NCBI GenBank assembly: GCA_937966115.1
Contig: CALCKX010000114.1
Span: 1-51,721 of the forward strand
Length of the DNA: 51,721 nt
Reading direction: 5' to 3'
Source: an uncultured Chloracidobacterium sp.
GTDB taxonomy: Bacteria > Acidobacteriota > Blastocatellia > Chloracidobacteriales > Chloracidobacteriaceae
Within the stretch, counting starts at the first letter, position 1; every line of letters starts with the position of its first letter. Shown here piece after piece: positions 1 through 8,981 of the stretch. The notes under the pieces are model-generated. The model was not told the DNA's origin, made no database searches, and was given only the letters and a program-made list of their open reading frames with translations. The position numbers and the translations under genes are program-made.

Positions 1-1772
1 GTCAGCGTCGCGGGCAAGCTCTGCGGCCCGAACGATACCGTGAGATTCCACGTGCCGGTGAAGTCGAAGGCGACGGTCGCCCCATCGCCGCTGGTCGCCG
101 CCGCCCCCGCCGGCGCGCCTGCGCCGCGCTTGAAGATGATCTCCGGCTCGGCGCGCCCGTCCGCGACAAAGCTCCCGCGCAACTCGTCGCTGTGGTATTT
201 GCCGATGAAGGTCGCCGCTTTGGCTGCGCCATCGCGCGGCAGGTCGGCGACGAAGCGGATGGTCGAGAGCGAGGCGTCTTCGTCGAGGCCCGCCCGCAGC
301 TCGCGCAGCGCGATGTCTTTGTCGCTAATCCGAGCCTTGCCTTTAAGCTCGCCGTTTTCGCGGGTGAAGGTCAACTTGAGGTCCTTGGCTTCCCAGTCGC
401 CGTTCAACTCGCCCGGCGTCACGTTGGAGCCGCGCAGGTTGACCATCGCGCCGTCAATAAAGACAAACGCCACCTTGCGCTTGGCGTCCCAGAGGTCGCC
501 CCGAACCGCGACGAGGTTGGCGACCTTGCCGACTTCGAGCGCGCCGAGCCGGTCGGCTAGCCCGAAAATTTCAGCCGGGCGAAGCGTCAAAGCCCGAATG
601 GCTTCATCGCTGGGCAGCCCCTGCTCCACGGCTTTCTTGACATTTGAAATGGCTTCGGCTGGCGCGAGGCCGCCGGTCTGAAAGGCGAAAGGGATGCCGG
701 CCCGGTGCAGGAGCGCGGCGGTCTTGGGCGCCGCCACGCGCGCCCGCAGCAGCGACAGCGGTTCCGGGTCGGCTTCCGGCGCAAAGGCCGTGCTGCGCTT
801 TGGGAAGTTGAGCGACAGAAGGGCGGTCGCCTTGGCCGCCTTGAGTCGGTCGGCGACTTTTTCAGCCTCGCGCGCGCCGGCGATGATAGGGCGCAGGTTG
901 AATTCCTGGGCGAAGTCGAGCGCGCGAATGATTTCGCGCTCGCTGTCCGCGTGAAAGACCACCGGCAGGTCACGGTTGAGCGCCGGAAGCAGCGCCTCGA
1001 GCGAAGGATCGTCGGTCGGGCGCTTCATGCCGCGCGGATTAGCCCGGTAGGCCGTCCAGTGCGCCTGGTACTGCTGCGCGTCGAGAAACGCCTGCCGCGC
1101 CATTGAGAAAACGCCCATCAGCGAGTTGGGATAGCCGCTGCCGGAAGCCACGCGGAACGTAATGTGAAGCGCCGCTGGCGTGTGGATCGCCATTTCGCGA
1201 GGATTGTCGCCCGCTAGAGCGATGACGGCCGAGCGCCCCATCACGATGCCGTCGCGGGGAATCGTCAGCGCCGTCGTAAAGCCGGCCTGCCGCGCCGGCT
1301 CAAGCCCCTCGCCGTTTGGGCGAATGAGCTCGGCGGCAAGCAGTTCCGGCTGGAAGCCGGTCGGACGCGTCGAGTTGGCCAGCCCGCCCGCGGGCGCGGC
1401 GGGCGGCGGCGCGCCCGGCGTCGCGCGGGCGATGCCGGTTGGCGGCCCGGCCGGCGCGGCGGCGGGCGGGAAGCCGACGTTGCTCGCGCTGTCCATCAGT
1501 CCCGGATAGACGGTAAGGCCCGCGCCGTCCAGTTGGCGGGCGTCGGCCGGCGGCTTGACATCGGCGCCGACGGCAACGATGAGCCCATTGCGGATAACGA
1601 TGGTTCCGCGCTCGACGGGAGGGCCAGACACCGGAACCAAGCGGGCATTGACAATGGCGTAAGCGCGCGGGCGCGCCACGTCGCCTGGTCGCTCAGATTG
1701 GGCGAGCGCCAGCCTTTGCAGCGCGCCGCCAAGCAGCAAGCAGAGCAAGACGGAAACTGTGGATTTGAGCAT
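1..1772 (-). CDS. Exported amidohydrolase-family protein lacking metal ligands (3' end cut by window)
   Basis: The reading frame is open from the ATG at 1772 to the left edge (about 590 codons) and has no stop inside the window. It starts with a Sec signal peptide (hydrophobic LLCLLLGGAL, likely cleavage after LALA). An amidohydrolase-type composite beta-sandwich segment follows (IVNARLVPVSG, then VYPGLMD), a long barrel region, and the typical family ending around LTLRPAEIFGLADRLG and LEVGKVANLVAVRG. The last ~130 visible residues look like an extra beta-rich domain. In active members PGLMD leads into an HxH metal motif, but here residues 95-97 are Ser-Ala-Ser. The later TIM-barrel His and Asp positions also look replaced (PIIAGARE, AFQTGG). 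Relatives include imidazolonepropionase-like exported amidohydrolases. I infer a non-hydrolytic or altered role. No strong Shine-Dalgarno is visible. Confidence 0.82.
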   Translation of the reverse strand, partial: MLKSTVSVLLCLLLGGALQRLALAQSERPGDVARPRAYAIVNARLVPVSGPPVERGTIVIRNGLIVAVGADVKPPADARQLDGAGLTVYPGLMDSASNVGFPPAAAPAGPPTGIARATPGAPPPAAPAGGLANSTRPTGFQPELLAAELIRPNGEGLEPARQAGFTTALTIPRDGIVMGRSAVIALAGDNPREMAIHTPAALHITFRVASGSGYPNSLMGVFSMARQAFLDAQQYQAHWTAYRANPRGMKRPTDDPSLEALLPALNRDLPVVFHADSEREIIRALDFAQEFNLRPIIAGAREAEKVADRLKAAKATALLSLNFPKRSTAFAPEADPEPLSLLRARVAAPKTAALLHRAGIPFAFQTGGLAPAEAISNVKKAVEQGLPSDEAIRALTLRPAEIFGLADRLGALEVGKVANLVAVRGDLWDAKRKVAFVFIDGAMVNLRGSNVTPGELNGDWEAKDLKLTFTRENGELKGKARISDKDIALRELRAGLDEDASLSTIRFVADLPRDGAAKAATFIGKYHSDELRGSFVADGRAEPEIIFKRGAGAPAGAAATSGDGATVAFDFTGTWNLTVSFGPQSLPATL

Positions 1773-2504
1773 CGAGCCGAAGTAACGCGGGAGGGAGACG
1801 ATCCTCTGGAAGAGTCGGGGCGACTAGCTTTCGTCAGATGACGAATCCGCCGGAGCTACCGAGTATGGCGCAAGCTTTGGCGTCTGGCTAGGCGAAAAAC
1901 ATTTCTTTACATCCGCTCTTCGCATCCGCGCTGGCGCCCCCAGTCCTTTCCGAGCGTTGGCCCGCTTGTCCGGCGCAGCTTCGCTCGAGCGGCTTTTGCG
2001 GGCGGGCATCGGTTGCCGCTTTTGACCCGCGCCGCGCAGAAGTCGGCGCGAAAAGCCGCGCAAGAAACGCTCGCCGCCGCTTCGCGCGCCTCAGGCGTTG
2101 CGGAGACCGCGGCCCGGGCATTGCAGCGCTTTGGCCGCCAGCGCGCGGGGCGCGTCAGGCGGACAGGCAGTTCCGCATCAGGTCTCCCCGCAAGCTCTCG
2201 GGCAGGGGCGGCTGGCCAGCAAGTTGTCGCCGGGGCGGAGCAGGCGACCGACGGGGCAGCTTCCAGCCTGGGCGGCGCGCAAGCCGCCTGAAAGCGGTCG
2301 CTGGCGCGCCTTGCGGGCGGCCCGCGCCGCCGCGACCCAAGCAGGCGCGGCAGCGGTGACGGGGCAGCGGTGACGGCCCAAAGCCGCGCTGGCAAGCCTT
2401 ACGAGGGCTGCCGCTCGACCGGGGCATCTAGAGATTGGAGTTCCCAGGGCTTGCGCGGGCGCGGCGTCAGTTGATCGCGGTCCGGGGACGCCTGGCGGCG
2501 GCAA
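1773..2504. other. Gene-poor GC-rich stretch
   Basis: About 730 bases between two minus-strand genes hold no convincing gene. Open frames occur on both strands (the longest on the minus strand at 1907-2395), but they are Arg/Ala/Pro-rich, lack a ribosome-binding site and show no family motif, as expected of chance frames in GC-rich DNA. The part next to 1772 should carry the promoter of the amidohydrolase gene. A short tandem repeat lies at 2349-2376. A structured RNA or a decayed gene cannot be excluded by eye. Confidence 0.5.
2349..2376. repeat. 14-bp tandem duplication
   Basis: GGCAGCGGTGACGG occurs twice back to back (2349-2362 and 2363-2376). It lies in the gene-poor stretch and is probably a replication slippage product. 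No function is apparent. Confidence 0.7.
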
Positions 2505-2792
2505 CTAGGACTTCGTCGTGAGCACGATGCGCTTCGGCTCTTCGCTCGCGGCGCTCTTGGCGCTCGGCGCCGGGCTGTCGGTGGCGGCCGGCGTGCCTGA
2601 TAAGCCGGCCATGATGCCTCGCATGGCGGAGACGGGGAGCGCCGTCAACTCGCCAATGGCGTCAATGCCCTTGAAGGGCAAGCCGGGGATGAACTTGATC
2701 ACCGAGAGCGTCGTTTCAACGCCGACCTGGTGTAAGTGGAAGATTTTTTCCGACAGAGGAAGATTCGAGAAATTGCCTTCAATCGAGCTCAT
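2505..2792 (-). CDS. Small protein of unknown function (95 aa)
   Basis: The start is set at the ATG at 2792 because GGAGAAG lies six bases upstream. The longer open frame to 3023 adds Arg-rich sequence with no ribosome-binding site. The protein begins MSSIEGNFSNLPLSEKIFH, continues with an amphipathic, mildly hydrophobic middle (SVIKFIPGLPFKGIDAIGEL and a Met/Ala/Gly-rich segment) and ends in an Ala/Ser/Pro/Lys-rich tail. I see no signal peptide and recognise no family. The well-placed Shine-Dalgarno and non-random composition argue that it is real. It is separated by about 150 bases from the upstream minus-strand small membrane gene. Confidence 0.6.
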   Translation of the reverse strand: MSSIEGNFSNLPLSEKIFHLHQVGVETTLSVIKFIPGLPFKGIDAIGELTALPVSAMRGIMAGLSGTPAATDSPAPSAKSAASEEPKRIVLTTKS

Positions 2793-2944
2793 GTGAGACT
2801 TCTCCGTAAACGCAAGGGAGGGTGGGTTGGGGGCGCCAAGCATACACGATGACGGCGTTGCCGTGAACCGGGTTTCTCGCGGCGCGGCGGACAGTCGGCG
2901 CGTCGCTGGCCGCCTTGGGCGGAACAGGCCGCGAGCGGGTCGAG

Positions 2945-3139
2945 CTAGGGAAGGTAGCCGCCGCGCCGTCCGCCAAGCCGTCTTTCCTTTTCTTGCTTTC
3001 CGACGAGCCAAAACAGCGGCCAAGCCAGCCCGGCGAGCGTAGCCGCCGCCGGCGTCGCCCGCATTTTGAGCGCCTGTATCAAGGTGTAAATGCCGACGCC
3101 AAGATAAAGCAGCGCCAAGAAGCTGATGAGCCAGTACAT
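2945..3139 (-). CDS. Small single-pass membrane protein (64 aa)
   Basis: The ATG at 3139 follows GGGAGGA with seven to eight bases spacing, better than the upstream in-frame start at 3214. The N-terminus MYWLISFLALLYLGVGIYT is a membrane segment. A second moderately hydrophobic stretch (ATLAGLAWPLFWLVG) may be another, and the C-terminus is Lys/Arg/Gly-rich (KQEKERRLGGRRGG), predicting a cytoplasmic tail by the positive-inside rule. The family is not recognised. The size and shape resemble small stress or envelope membrane proteins, but no role can be assigned from context. Confidence 0.6.
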   Translation of the reverse strand: MYWLISFLALLYLGVGIYTLIQALKMRATPAAATLAGLAWPLFWLVGKQEKERRLGGRRGGYLP

Positions 3140-3292
3140 GCGCGTGTCCTCCCGAGAAAAGTGCGTCAGGCTGTTCCTGCCGTTCGCTTTGCAGGAATGC
3201 GCTGAGTCTAGCATGGCTGGCCTGTGCGTCAGGCTACGTCCGCAGGCGCTTCCCGCTTCCGGCTTTCAACGGGATGCGCGGGAGAGCCGGCG

Positions 3293-6200
3293 TCAGGGCT
3301 GCGCCGTCTCAGCCGGCGCGTCCTCGGGCGCCGCCGCGGATGGCTTCGCTGGGCCGCGCCCGCCCGGGCGCAGCGCCGCGAGCCGCCTCCAAAATGGCGT
3401 GTCAGCGAGGTCGTCAAAGATGGCATAGGCCACCGGCGTGACCAGCAGCGTCAAAAGCAGCGACAACGTCTGACCGCCGATCACCACGATGGCAATTGAG
3501 CGGCGCTCTTCCGCGCCGGGGCCCGTCCCGAGCGCCAGCGGCAGCATGCCGGCCACCAGCGCCAGCGTTGTCATCAGAATCGGTCGCAGACGATTTCGGT
3601 TCGCCTGGAGGATGGCCTCTGTCCGCGCCATCCCCTGCGCCCGCAGGGCGTTCATCTGGTCTATTTGCAGGATGGCGTTTTTCTTCACGACGCCAAAGAG
3701 CACCAGGATGCCCAGCGCCGAATAGAGATTGAGCGTGTCGTTGGTCGCCCACAGCGAGAAGAGCGCGAACGGGATGGAAAGCGGCAGGCTCAGGAGAATC
3801 GTCACCGGGTGGATGAGGCTCTCGAACTGCGCGGCGAGCACCATGTACATAAACGCCGCCGACAGCAGGAAAGCGAAGATAAACTCGGTGAAGGCGCGCT
3901 CCAGCTCGCGCCCGCGCCCGGAAATCGCGTACGTATAAGCCGCTGGGAGGCTCATTTCCGCCACGGCTTGCTTGAGGGCTTCCAGCCGGTCGGCCAGCGC
4001 GTAGCCCGGCCCGACGCCGCCGCGCAGCGAAGCTTGTCGCTGACGGTCGAGGCGGTCAATGCGCGAGGGGCTGTTTTCCTCGGCAATCGTCACGAGGTTG
4101 CTCAATGGAACGAGCCCGCCTTTGGCGGACGGCACGTAGAGCCGTAAGACGGCTTCCTTGTCGTTGCGCTCGCCGTTCGCCAGGCGGATTTGCACGTCGT
4201 AGTCCTCGTTCGCCGCGGCGTCCCGGTAGCGCGAAACGCGGTCGTCGCCGCCCACCATCAGGCGCAAGCTGGCGGCGATGTCGGAGGTGTCAACGCCGAG
4301 ATCGGCGGCGCGCTGGCGGTCAATGGCGACGCGCAACTCCGGCTTGTCGAGCTTCAGGGTGGTGTCGGTATCCACGATGCCGCCGAGGCGGGCCGCTTTT
4401 TCCCGAAGCTGATCGGCGTAGCGGGCCAGCGCTTCGAGGTCGGGGCCGCGCAGCGCGAAGTCAATGTCGAAGTTTCCGCCGCCGATATTGAAGGAAGCGG
4501 CATTGCGCAGCCCGACGCGAAAGGGCGCGTACTTCCGCATCTTGCCGCGCAGCGTCTGCATTAGCTCGCGCTGCGTGAAGTTGCCTTTGAAAGCGTCCAG
4601 CGGGCGTCCCTGCCAGGCGGCGCGCCATAGCCGGGTCAGCGAAAGCGTCCGCTCGGCGTGAGGCGTCATGCGAACATACAAGCCGCCTTGGTTGACGCCG
4701 CCCAAAAACGATCCGCCGGCCGTCGCCAGCACCAGCTCGACGCCCGGCGTCGCCAAAACCTCCTGCTCGATGGCGCGCATGGTCTCGTCCATCGCGGCCA
4801 GGCTGGCGCCCTCGGGTCCGGTGACGCTTATCTCAAACTCGGCTTCATCCACATTTGAGGGCGTGTATTCCTGCCGGACGGCTTGGTACAGCGGCGCGCT
4901 CGACGCGATGACGAGCAGCGCCAGCGCCGACACCATCATGCGGTGACGCATTGACCAGCCCAGCAACCGGGCGTACGCCCGGTCAATCGCGCCGTAAAAG
5001 CCACCCCGCGAGGCGGCGCGGGACAAGCCGTGAGCGTCGCCCGCGAGCATGCGCGCGCTCATCATCGGCGTCAGCGTGAAGGACACCAGCAGCGACACCA
5101 GGACCGCCGCCGCCGCCGTAATGCCGAACTGATACAAAAAGCGCCCCGAGATCGAGGACATAAACGACACTGGGAGAAAGATGACGACCAGCGAAAGCGT
5201 GGTCGCCAGCACGGCCAGCCCGATGTCGGCCGTCGCTTCCTTGGCCGCCTGCATTGGCGGCAGCCCCTTTTCCTCGATGAAGCGGAAGATGTTTTCAAGC
5301 ACCACGATGGCGTCGTCAATGACGACGCCGACCATCAGCACCAGCGCGAGCATCGTCACGCCGTTGAGGGTGAAGCCCAGCGCCCACATCAAGCCAAAGG
5401 TCGAAATGACCGAGGCCGGAATGGCTACCCCGGCGATGATGGTTGAGCGCCACGACCGCATGAAAGCTAGCACGACCAAGCAGGCAAGGAGGCTGCCTAG
5501 CGCAAGGTGAACCTGAATCTCATGCAGCGCCGCGGCGATGTAGCGCGACTGGTCGCGGATGATCTCCAGGCGGACATCGCCCGGAAGCTGACCTTTGACT
5601 CGCTCGATCTCCTGCTTGACATTGTTGATGACCTCGACCGTGTTGGCCCCGGATTGACGGCGAATCTCGAGCGTGACCGTCGGCGCGCCGTTCAAGCGCG
5701 CCAGCGAGCGTTGCTCTTTCGCGCCATCCTCGACAGAGCCGATGTCGCGGATGCGGATCGGCGCGCCGCCGAGCGTGGCAATGGTCAAGTCCTCGAAGTC
5801 GCGCGGAGCGGGGTAGCGCCCCAGCGTCCGCAGCGTCATCTCGCGCTTTCCGGCGTCAACGTTGCCGCCGGGAATGTCGGCGTTCTGGCGGCGAATCGCC
5901 TCTCGAACCTGCGTGACGGGAATGCGGTAGGCGGCCAGGCGCTCGGCTTCGACCCAGACGTTGATGGCCCGGCTCAGCCCGCCGATGACGCGCGCCTCGC
6001 CGACGCCGCCGGCGCGCTCCAGCCGAGCTTTCACGATTTTGTCGGCAAGTTCCGTCAGCTCCCGAAGCGGGCGATCGGCGGAAAGCGCCAGCGAAAGGAC
6101 TGGCGCGCTGTCGTTGTCGAACTTTTGCACCACTGGCGGAAGCGCGTCTTCGGGCAGGTCGCGCAGCGCCGTGTTGACGCGGTCGCGGATGTCCTGCGTC

Positions 6201-6514
6201 GCCGTCTCGATGTCGCGCTCGAGCTTGAAGGTCACGAGAACGATCGAGACGCCGGGGCTAGAAATGGAGCGCAACTGATCAATGCCGTCCACCGTGTTGA
6301 CGACTTCCTCGATCTTTTGAGAAATCTCCGTCTCGATTTCCTCGGGCGAGGCGCCGGGCAGGACGGTGCGGATATTGACCGTCGGCAAATCCACCGATGG
6401 GAACCGATCCGCGCGCAGCTTGAAGTAGCTCGACGCGCCGATGACGACGAGCGCCAGGATAATCATGGCGGCGAAGACGGGGCGGCGAATACAAACTTCG
6501 GCAAGTTGCTGCAT
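3293..6514 (-). CDS. RND efflux transporter permease (AcrB/HAE1 type)
   Basis: A proton-driven inner-membrane pump subunit that exports drugs or other hydrophobic compounds through a tripartite envelope complex. At 1073 residues it has the usual AcrB length. The first membrane helix follows MQQLAEVCIRRPVFA. Periplasmic porter segments repeat in two halves, with the second helical block near the C-terminus. The transmembrane Asp pair of the proton relay is present (D400-D401 in VIDDAIVVLENI), as is the matching Lys in the second half (K944/K945 in GVVKKNAIL). The last ~35 residues are Pro/Ala-rich. The adaptor gene lies upstream on the same strand with a ~110-base gap, so the two are probably co-transcribed. 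No outer-membrane channel gene is next to them. The substrate is unknown. Confidence 0.95.
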   Translation of the reverse strand: MQQLAEVCIRRPVFAAMIILALVVIGASSYFKLRADRFPSVDLPTVNIRTVLPGASPEEIETEISQKIEEVVNTVDGIDQLRSISSPGVSIVLVTFKLERDIETATQDIRDRVNTALRDLPEDALPPVVQKFDNDSAPVLSLALSADRPLRELTELADKIVKARLERAGGVGEARVIGGLSRAINVWVEAERLAAYRIPVTQVREAIRRQNADIPGGNVDAGKREMTLRTLGRYPAPRDFEDLTIATLGGAPIRIRDIGSVEDGAKEQRSLARLNGAPTVTLEIRRQSGANTVEVINNVKQEIERVKGQLPGDVRLEIIRDQSRYIAAALHEIQVHLALGSLLACLVVLAFMRSWRSTIIAGVAIPASVISTFGLMWALGFTLNGVTMLALVLMVGVVIDDAIVVLENIFRFIEEKGLPPMQAAKEATADIGLAVLATTLSLVVIFLPVSFMSSISGRFLYQFGITAAAAVLVSLLVSFTLTPMMSARMLAGDAHGLSRAASRGGFYGAIDRAYARLLGWSMRHRMMVSALALLVIASSAPLYQAVRQEYTPSNVDEAEFEISVTGPEGASLAAMDETMRAIEQEVLATPGVELVLATAGGSFLGGVNQGGLYVRMTPHAERTLSLTRLWRAAWQGRPLDAFKGNFTQRELMQTLRGKMRKYAPFRVGLRNAASFNIGGGNFDIDFALRGPDLEALARYADQLREKAARLGGIVDTDTTLKLDKPELRVAIDRQRAADLGVDTSDIAASLRLMVGGDDRVSRYRDAAANEDYDVQIRLANGERNDKEAVLRLYVPSAKGGLVPLSNLVTIAEENSPSRIDRLDRQRQASLRGGVGPGYALADRLEALKQAVAEMSLPAAYTYAISGRGRELERAFTEFIFAFLLSAAFMYMVLAAQFESLIHPVTILLSLPLSIPFALFSLWATNDTLNLYSALGILVLFGVVKKNAILQIDQMNALRAQGMARTEAILQANRNRLRPILMTTLALVAGMLPLALGTGPGAEERRSIAIVVIGGQTLSLLLTLLVTPVAYAIFDDLADTPFWRRLAALRPGGRGPAKPSAAAPEDAPAETAQP

Positions 6515-6627
6515 ATCGTCGAAGCGTTACTCTATTGACGCGGCGGGCGCTGTCGCGCGGATCGCCGCCGGCCCCGACCGTGAAAGCGCCTTGCAGGCGG
6601 CAGGGGCTGTTGGCAGCGGGCGGCCGC

Positions 6628-7836
6628 TCACTCCTCGATGACCACCGGCTGGCCGGTTTGCAGATTGCCCGGATCGAGAATGACCCGCTCGCCGATGTCG
6701 ACGCCTTTCAAGACTTCGGTCCATTCATCGGTTTTGCGTCCCAGCGTCACGGGGCGCTCCACGGCTTTGCCTTCCCGCACGCTCAACACTTTGTCAATTC
6801 CGGCGAAGGTCGCGATGGCGCGCGTCGGCACGACGAGGATTTCCTCCGTCGCGCTGGTTACGATTTCCGCCCTGGCAAACGATCCCGGCTTGAGCGAGCC
6901 GTCGTTGCTGACCTCGGCTTCGATGACGAGAATTCGATTCTGCTCGATGAGCGATGGGCTGAGCCGCTTGATTTGCCCGTCGTAGGCGCGCTTGCCGCCT
7001 TCAACCATGACGCGCGCTTTTTGATTCGCGCGAATCTGATAGGCTTCGCGCTCTGGAATCTCAAGCCGCAGGCGAAGGGGATTGAGCTTGAGGATGGTGG
7101 CCACCGGCGAGCCAGGCGACAGGAATTCGCCGACATTGCCGATTCTTTCCTGAACCACGCCGCTGAAGGGAGCGATTACTTCGGTATCGGCCAGTTGCTG
7201 CCGGGCGATGGCCAGCTCGGAGCGCCGCTGCGCCAGCAGTCCAATTCGGTTGTTGATTTCCTCGAGCGCATCCTGGTAGCGGCTCAGCGCAACCTTGTAC
7301 GCCGCGTCCGTCAGGTCGAATTGCGAGCGGGAGATGATGCCTTGGTCGAGCAGGGCTTGGTTGCGGGCGCGGTCGAGCTGGGCCTGTTCCAGCACCGCTC
7401 TGGCTTGTCGCACCGCGGCGGTTTGTTCCGGGTTGACCTGGTCGTCGCTGCCTGCGGCCGAGAGCCCGAGTCGCGCGCGCGCCTGCGACAAGGCGGCTTC
7501 CGCCTGCTGCACGCGAAGGCGGTAGTCGTCAGGCTCGATTTGGGCGACCGTTTGCCCGGCTTTGACCGCCGTCCCCAAGTCGACGGCGATGGATTGCAGC
7601 CGACCAGGGACTTTTACGCGCAGCGTGGCCTGCTCGAAAGCCGCCAGCGTTCCAGGGGCCGTGACGACGCGCTCGAATTGGCGCTTGGAAACTTGGGCTG
7701 TCCTAACGCGCCGCGGCTCGGCGGCCGGGACGGAGGCGCTTTTCGCCGCTCTCGCCAGATCGCCTGTGCAGGCGCATCCGCAGAGCGCGCTCAAAAGCGC
7801 CAGCCCGGCGATGCCGTGACGCGCAGCTCTCAGCAT
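6628..7836 (-). CDS. RND efflux periplasmic adaptor (membrane fusion protein), probable lipoprotein
   Basis: The periplasmic partner of the RND permease downstream. The order is: hydrophobic N-terminus with an LCGC lipobox-like end, a biotinyl/lipoyl-type half (LRVKVPGRLQSIAVDLGTAV), an alpha-helical hairpin with heptad-like Ala/Gln/Arg content (AEALSQARARLGL and following), the returning lipoyl half (VIAPFSGVVQERIGNVGE), then beta-barrel and membrane-proximal domains. I place the start at 7836 (MLRAARHG) because it gives a normal basic signal peptide. An in-frame ATG at 7869 would add eleven residues, including acidic ones, that are unusual before a signal sequence. Neither start has a clear Shine-Dalgarno. 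Length is typical of the AcrA/MexA family. Confidence 0.92.
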   Translation of the reverse strand: MLRAARHGIAGLALLSALCGCACTGDLARAAKSASVPAAEPRRVRTAQVSKRQFERVVTAPGTLAAFEQATLRVKVPGRLQSIAVDLGTAVKAGQTVAQIEPDDYRLRVQQAEAALSQARARLGLSAAGSDDQVNPEQTAAVRQARAVLEQAQLDRARNQALLDQGIISRSQFDLTDAAYKVALSRYQDALEEINNRIGLLAQRRSELAIARQQLADTEVIAPFSGVVQERIGNVGEFLSPGSPVATILKLNPLRLRLEIPEREAYQIRANQKARVMVEGGKRAYDGQIKRLSPSLIEQNRILVIEAEVSNDGSLKPGSFARAEIVTSATEEILVVPTRAIATFAGIDKVLSVREGKAVERPVTLGRKTDEWTEVLKGVDIGERVILDPGNLQTGQPVVIEE

Positions 7837-8019
7837 CTTCAACGGCGGAAGATCGTCTTGGGGCGGCATGCGTGTTGGCTATCTCAGGCAAGCGTAGAAG
7901 CCGGGAGCGCTTCAAGTTGGCAAGCGCCACGTTAGCAATGGACGCCGTCGGAAGCCATGTGCGCTTCAGAACAAAGCGGCGTTCGGCGTCAAAAGGCGTC
8001 GCCGGGCAGTCGCGAGGCA

Positions 8020-8092
8020 TTGACCGCGCCTGCCCGCATCCCCTATTCATAAGCTGTCAACTTGTAGCCAGCCGAGCTTCGGTCGCGGCTGG
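8020..8092 (+). promoter_or_regulatory. Possible sigma-70-type promoter and leader hairpin upstream of 8139
   Basis: TTGACC (8020-8025), an 18-base spacer and TATTCA (8044-8049) resemble -35/-10 boxes. Downstream, CCAGCCG (8068-8074) pairs with CGGCTGG (8086-8092) around a TTCG-containing loop, giving a hairpin in the predicted leader of the small Cys-rich gene. The rest of the ~300-base gap between 7837 and 8138 shows nothing else I can name. Confidence 0.35.
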
Positions 8093-8138
8093 TCACCGGG
8101 ACTCGCCCCGCACTTTCCCGTCCCCTCTCGCGTCGCTT

Positions 8139-8396
8139 ATGTCTCATCACTGTCGTTATGGCTTTCCCCCTGAGAAGTGCTTCGACATGGGGTGCGAGCG
8201 CTTCTATGCCCAGGTACAAGCGCGATTTGAGACCGTTTCTGACCTGCTCCTCGCCCTGCCGGCGATGGAGATGACTCTGCAAAAGCAACTGAGCCAGGAG
8301 CTAGAGGGCTGCTTGCAAACGCTCCGCGATTTTCACATCGTGTTTCCCGAGTGTAGCGCGGCGGATTGTTTGGCGGATGTCGCTGCTGCGCCTTGA
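8139..8396 (+). CDS. Small Cys-rich helical protein (85 aa), unknown function
   Basis: The open frame continues upstream to 7872, but the ATG at 8139 begins the stretch that looks protein-like. It has an N-terminal His/Cys cluster (H3, H4, C5, C14, C19), a long predicted helix (about residues 24-65, Gln/Leu/Glu-rich), and C58, C72 and C77. The clustered His/Cys residues could bind a metal or a cofactor, which is an inference. There is no good Shine-Dalgarno, so the start is uncertain. The flavodoxin-like gene begins about 30 bases downstream on the same strand, so the two may be co-transcribed. No family recognised. Confidence 0.5.
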   Translation: MSHHCRYGFPPEKCFDMGCERFYAQVQARFETVSDLLLALPAMEMTLQKQLSQELEGCLQTLRDFHIVFPECSAADCLADVAAAP

Positions 8397-8426
8397 AGGC
8401 CGCGCTTGGAGATGGATCATAAACAG

Positions 8427-8981
8427 ATGACAACAGTTGCAATTGTGTACCACAGCGGCTACGGGCGCACCGCGGCGCAGGCGGAAGCGGTGCTCAGAGG
8501 GCTGCAAAGCGCGCCGGATGTTGCCGCGCAACTGATTCGCGTCGAGGACATCGAAGCCCACTGGGAAGCTTTGGATGCGGCCGACGCGATCGTGTTTGGC
8601 TCGCCGACCTATATGGGCAGCGTTTCCGGGCCGTTCAAGTCTTTCATGGACGCTTCGTCCCGCCGCTGGCTTCAGCAGGCCTGGCGGGACAAAATCGCCG
8701 CCGGCTTCACCAACTCTGGCAGTCTGAGCGGCGACAAGCTCAATACGCTTATTCAGTTGGCCATATTCGCCGCTCAGCACGGCATGGTCTGGGTCGGGCA
8801 GGCGGAGCTGCCCGCCGGTCGCGCCGACGATGCCATCAACCGGATTGGCAGCATGCTGGGCGCGGCCGCGCAATCCGACCACGGCAGCCCCGCCCCGTCG
8901 GAGGGCGATCTGGCCACAGCCGAGCGGTTCGGCGCGCGCGTGGCGCGCGCGGCGCAGCGTTGGAAGCGTGGCGCCCCCTGA
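8427..8981 (+). CDS. Flavodoxin-like FMN-binding protein (WrbA/NAD(P)H:quinone oxidoreductase type)
   Basis: Predicted FMN-binding redox protein of about 184 residues. It opens with a flavodoxin phosphate-binding loop after the first strand (VAIVYHSGYGRTAAQAEAV). The second FMN loop is GSPTYMGSVSGPFKSFMD, as in WrbA-like proteins, followed by KIAAGFTNSGSLSGDK. Family members transfer electrons from NAD(P)H to quinones or other acceptors in the cytoplasm. Three in-frame starts lie close together (TTG 8406, ATG 8412, ATG 8427). I chose 8427 because it places the first beta strand immediately after the start. AAGG upstream of the TTG would support the longest form. The last ~30 residues are a variable helical tail. 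Confidence 0.85.
   Translation: MTTVAIVYHSGYGRTAAQAEAVLRGLQSAPDVAAQLIRVEDIEAHWEALDAADAIVFGSPTYMGSVSGPFKSFMDASSRRWLQQAWRDKIAAGFTNSGSLSGDKLNTLIQLAIFAAQHGMVWVGQAELPAGRADDAINRIGSMLGAAAQSDHGSPAPSEGDLATAERFGARVARAAQRWKRGAP

Noticed and set aside
1907-2395. 162-residue minus-strand frame in the gene-poor block
   Set aside because: Arg/Ala/Pro-rich with no ribosome-binding site and overlapped by other frames of equal quality.
5507-6538. 343-residue plus-strand open frame opposite the RND permease
   Set aside because: The permease on the minus strand has all family motifs; this frame is its shadow.
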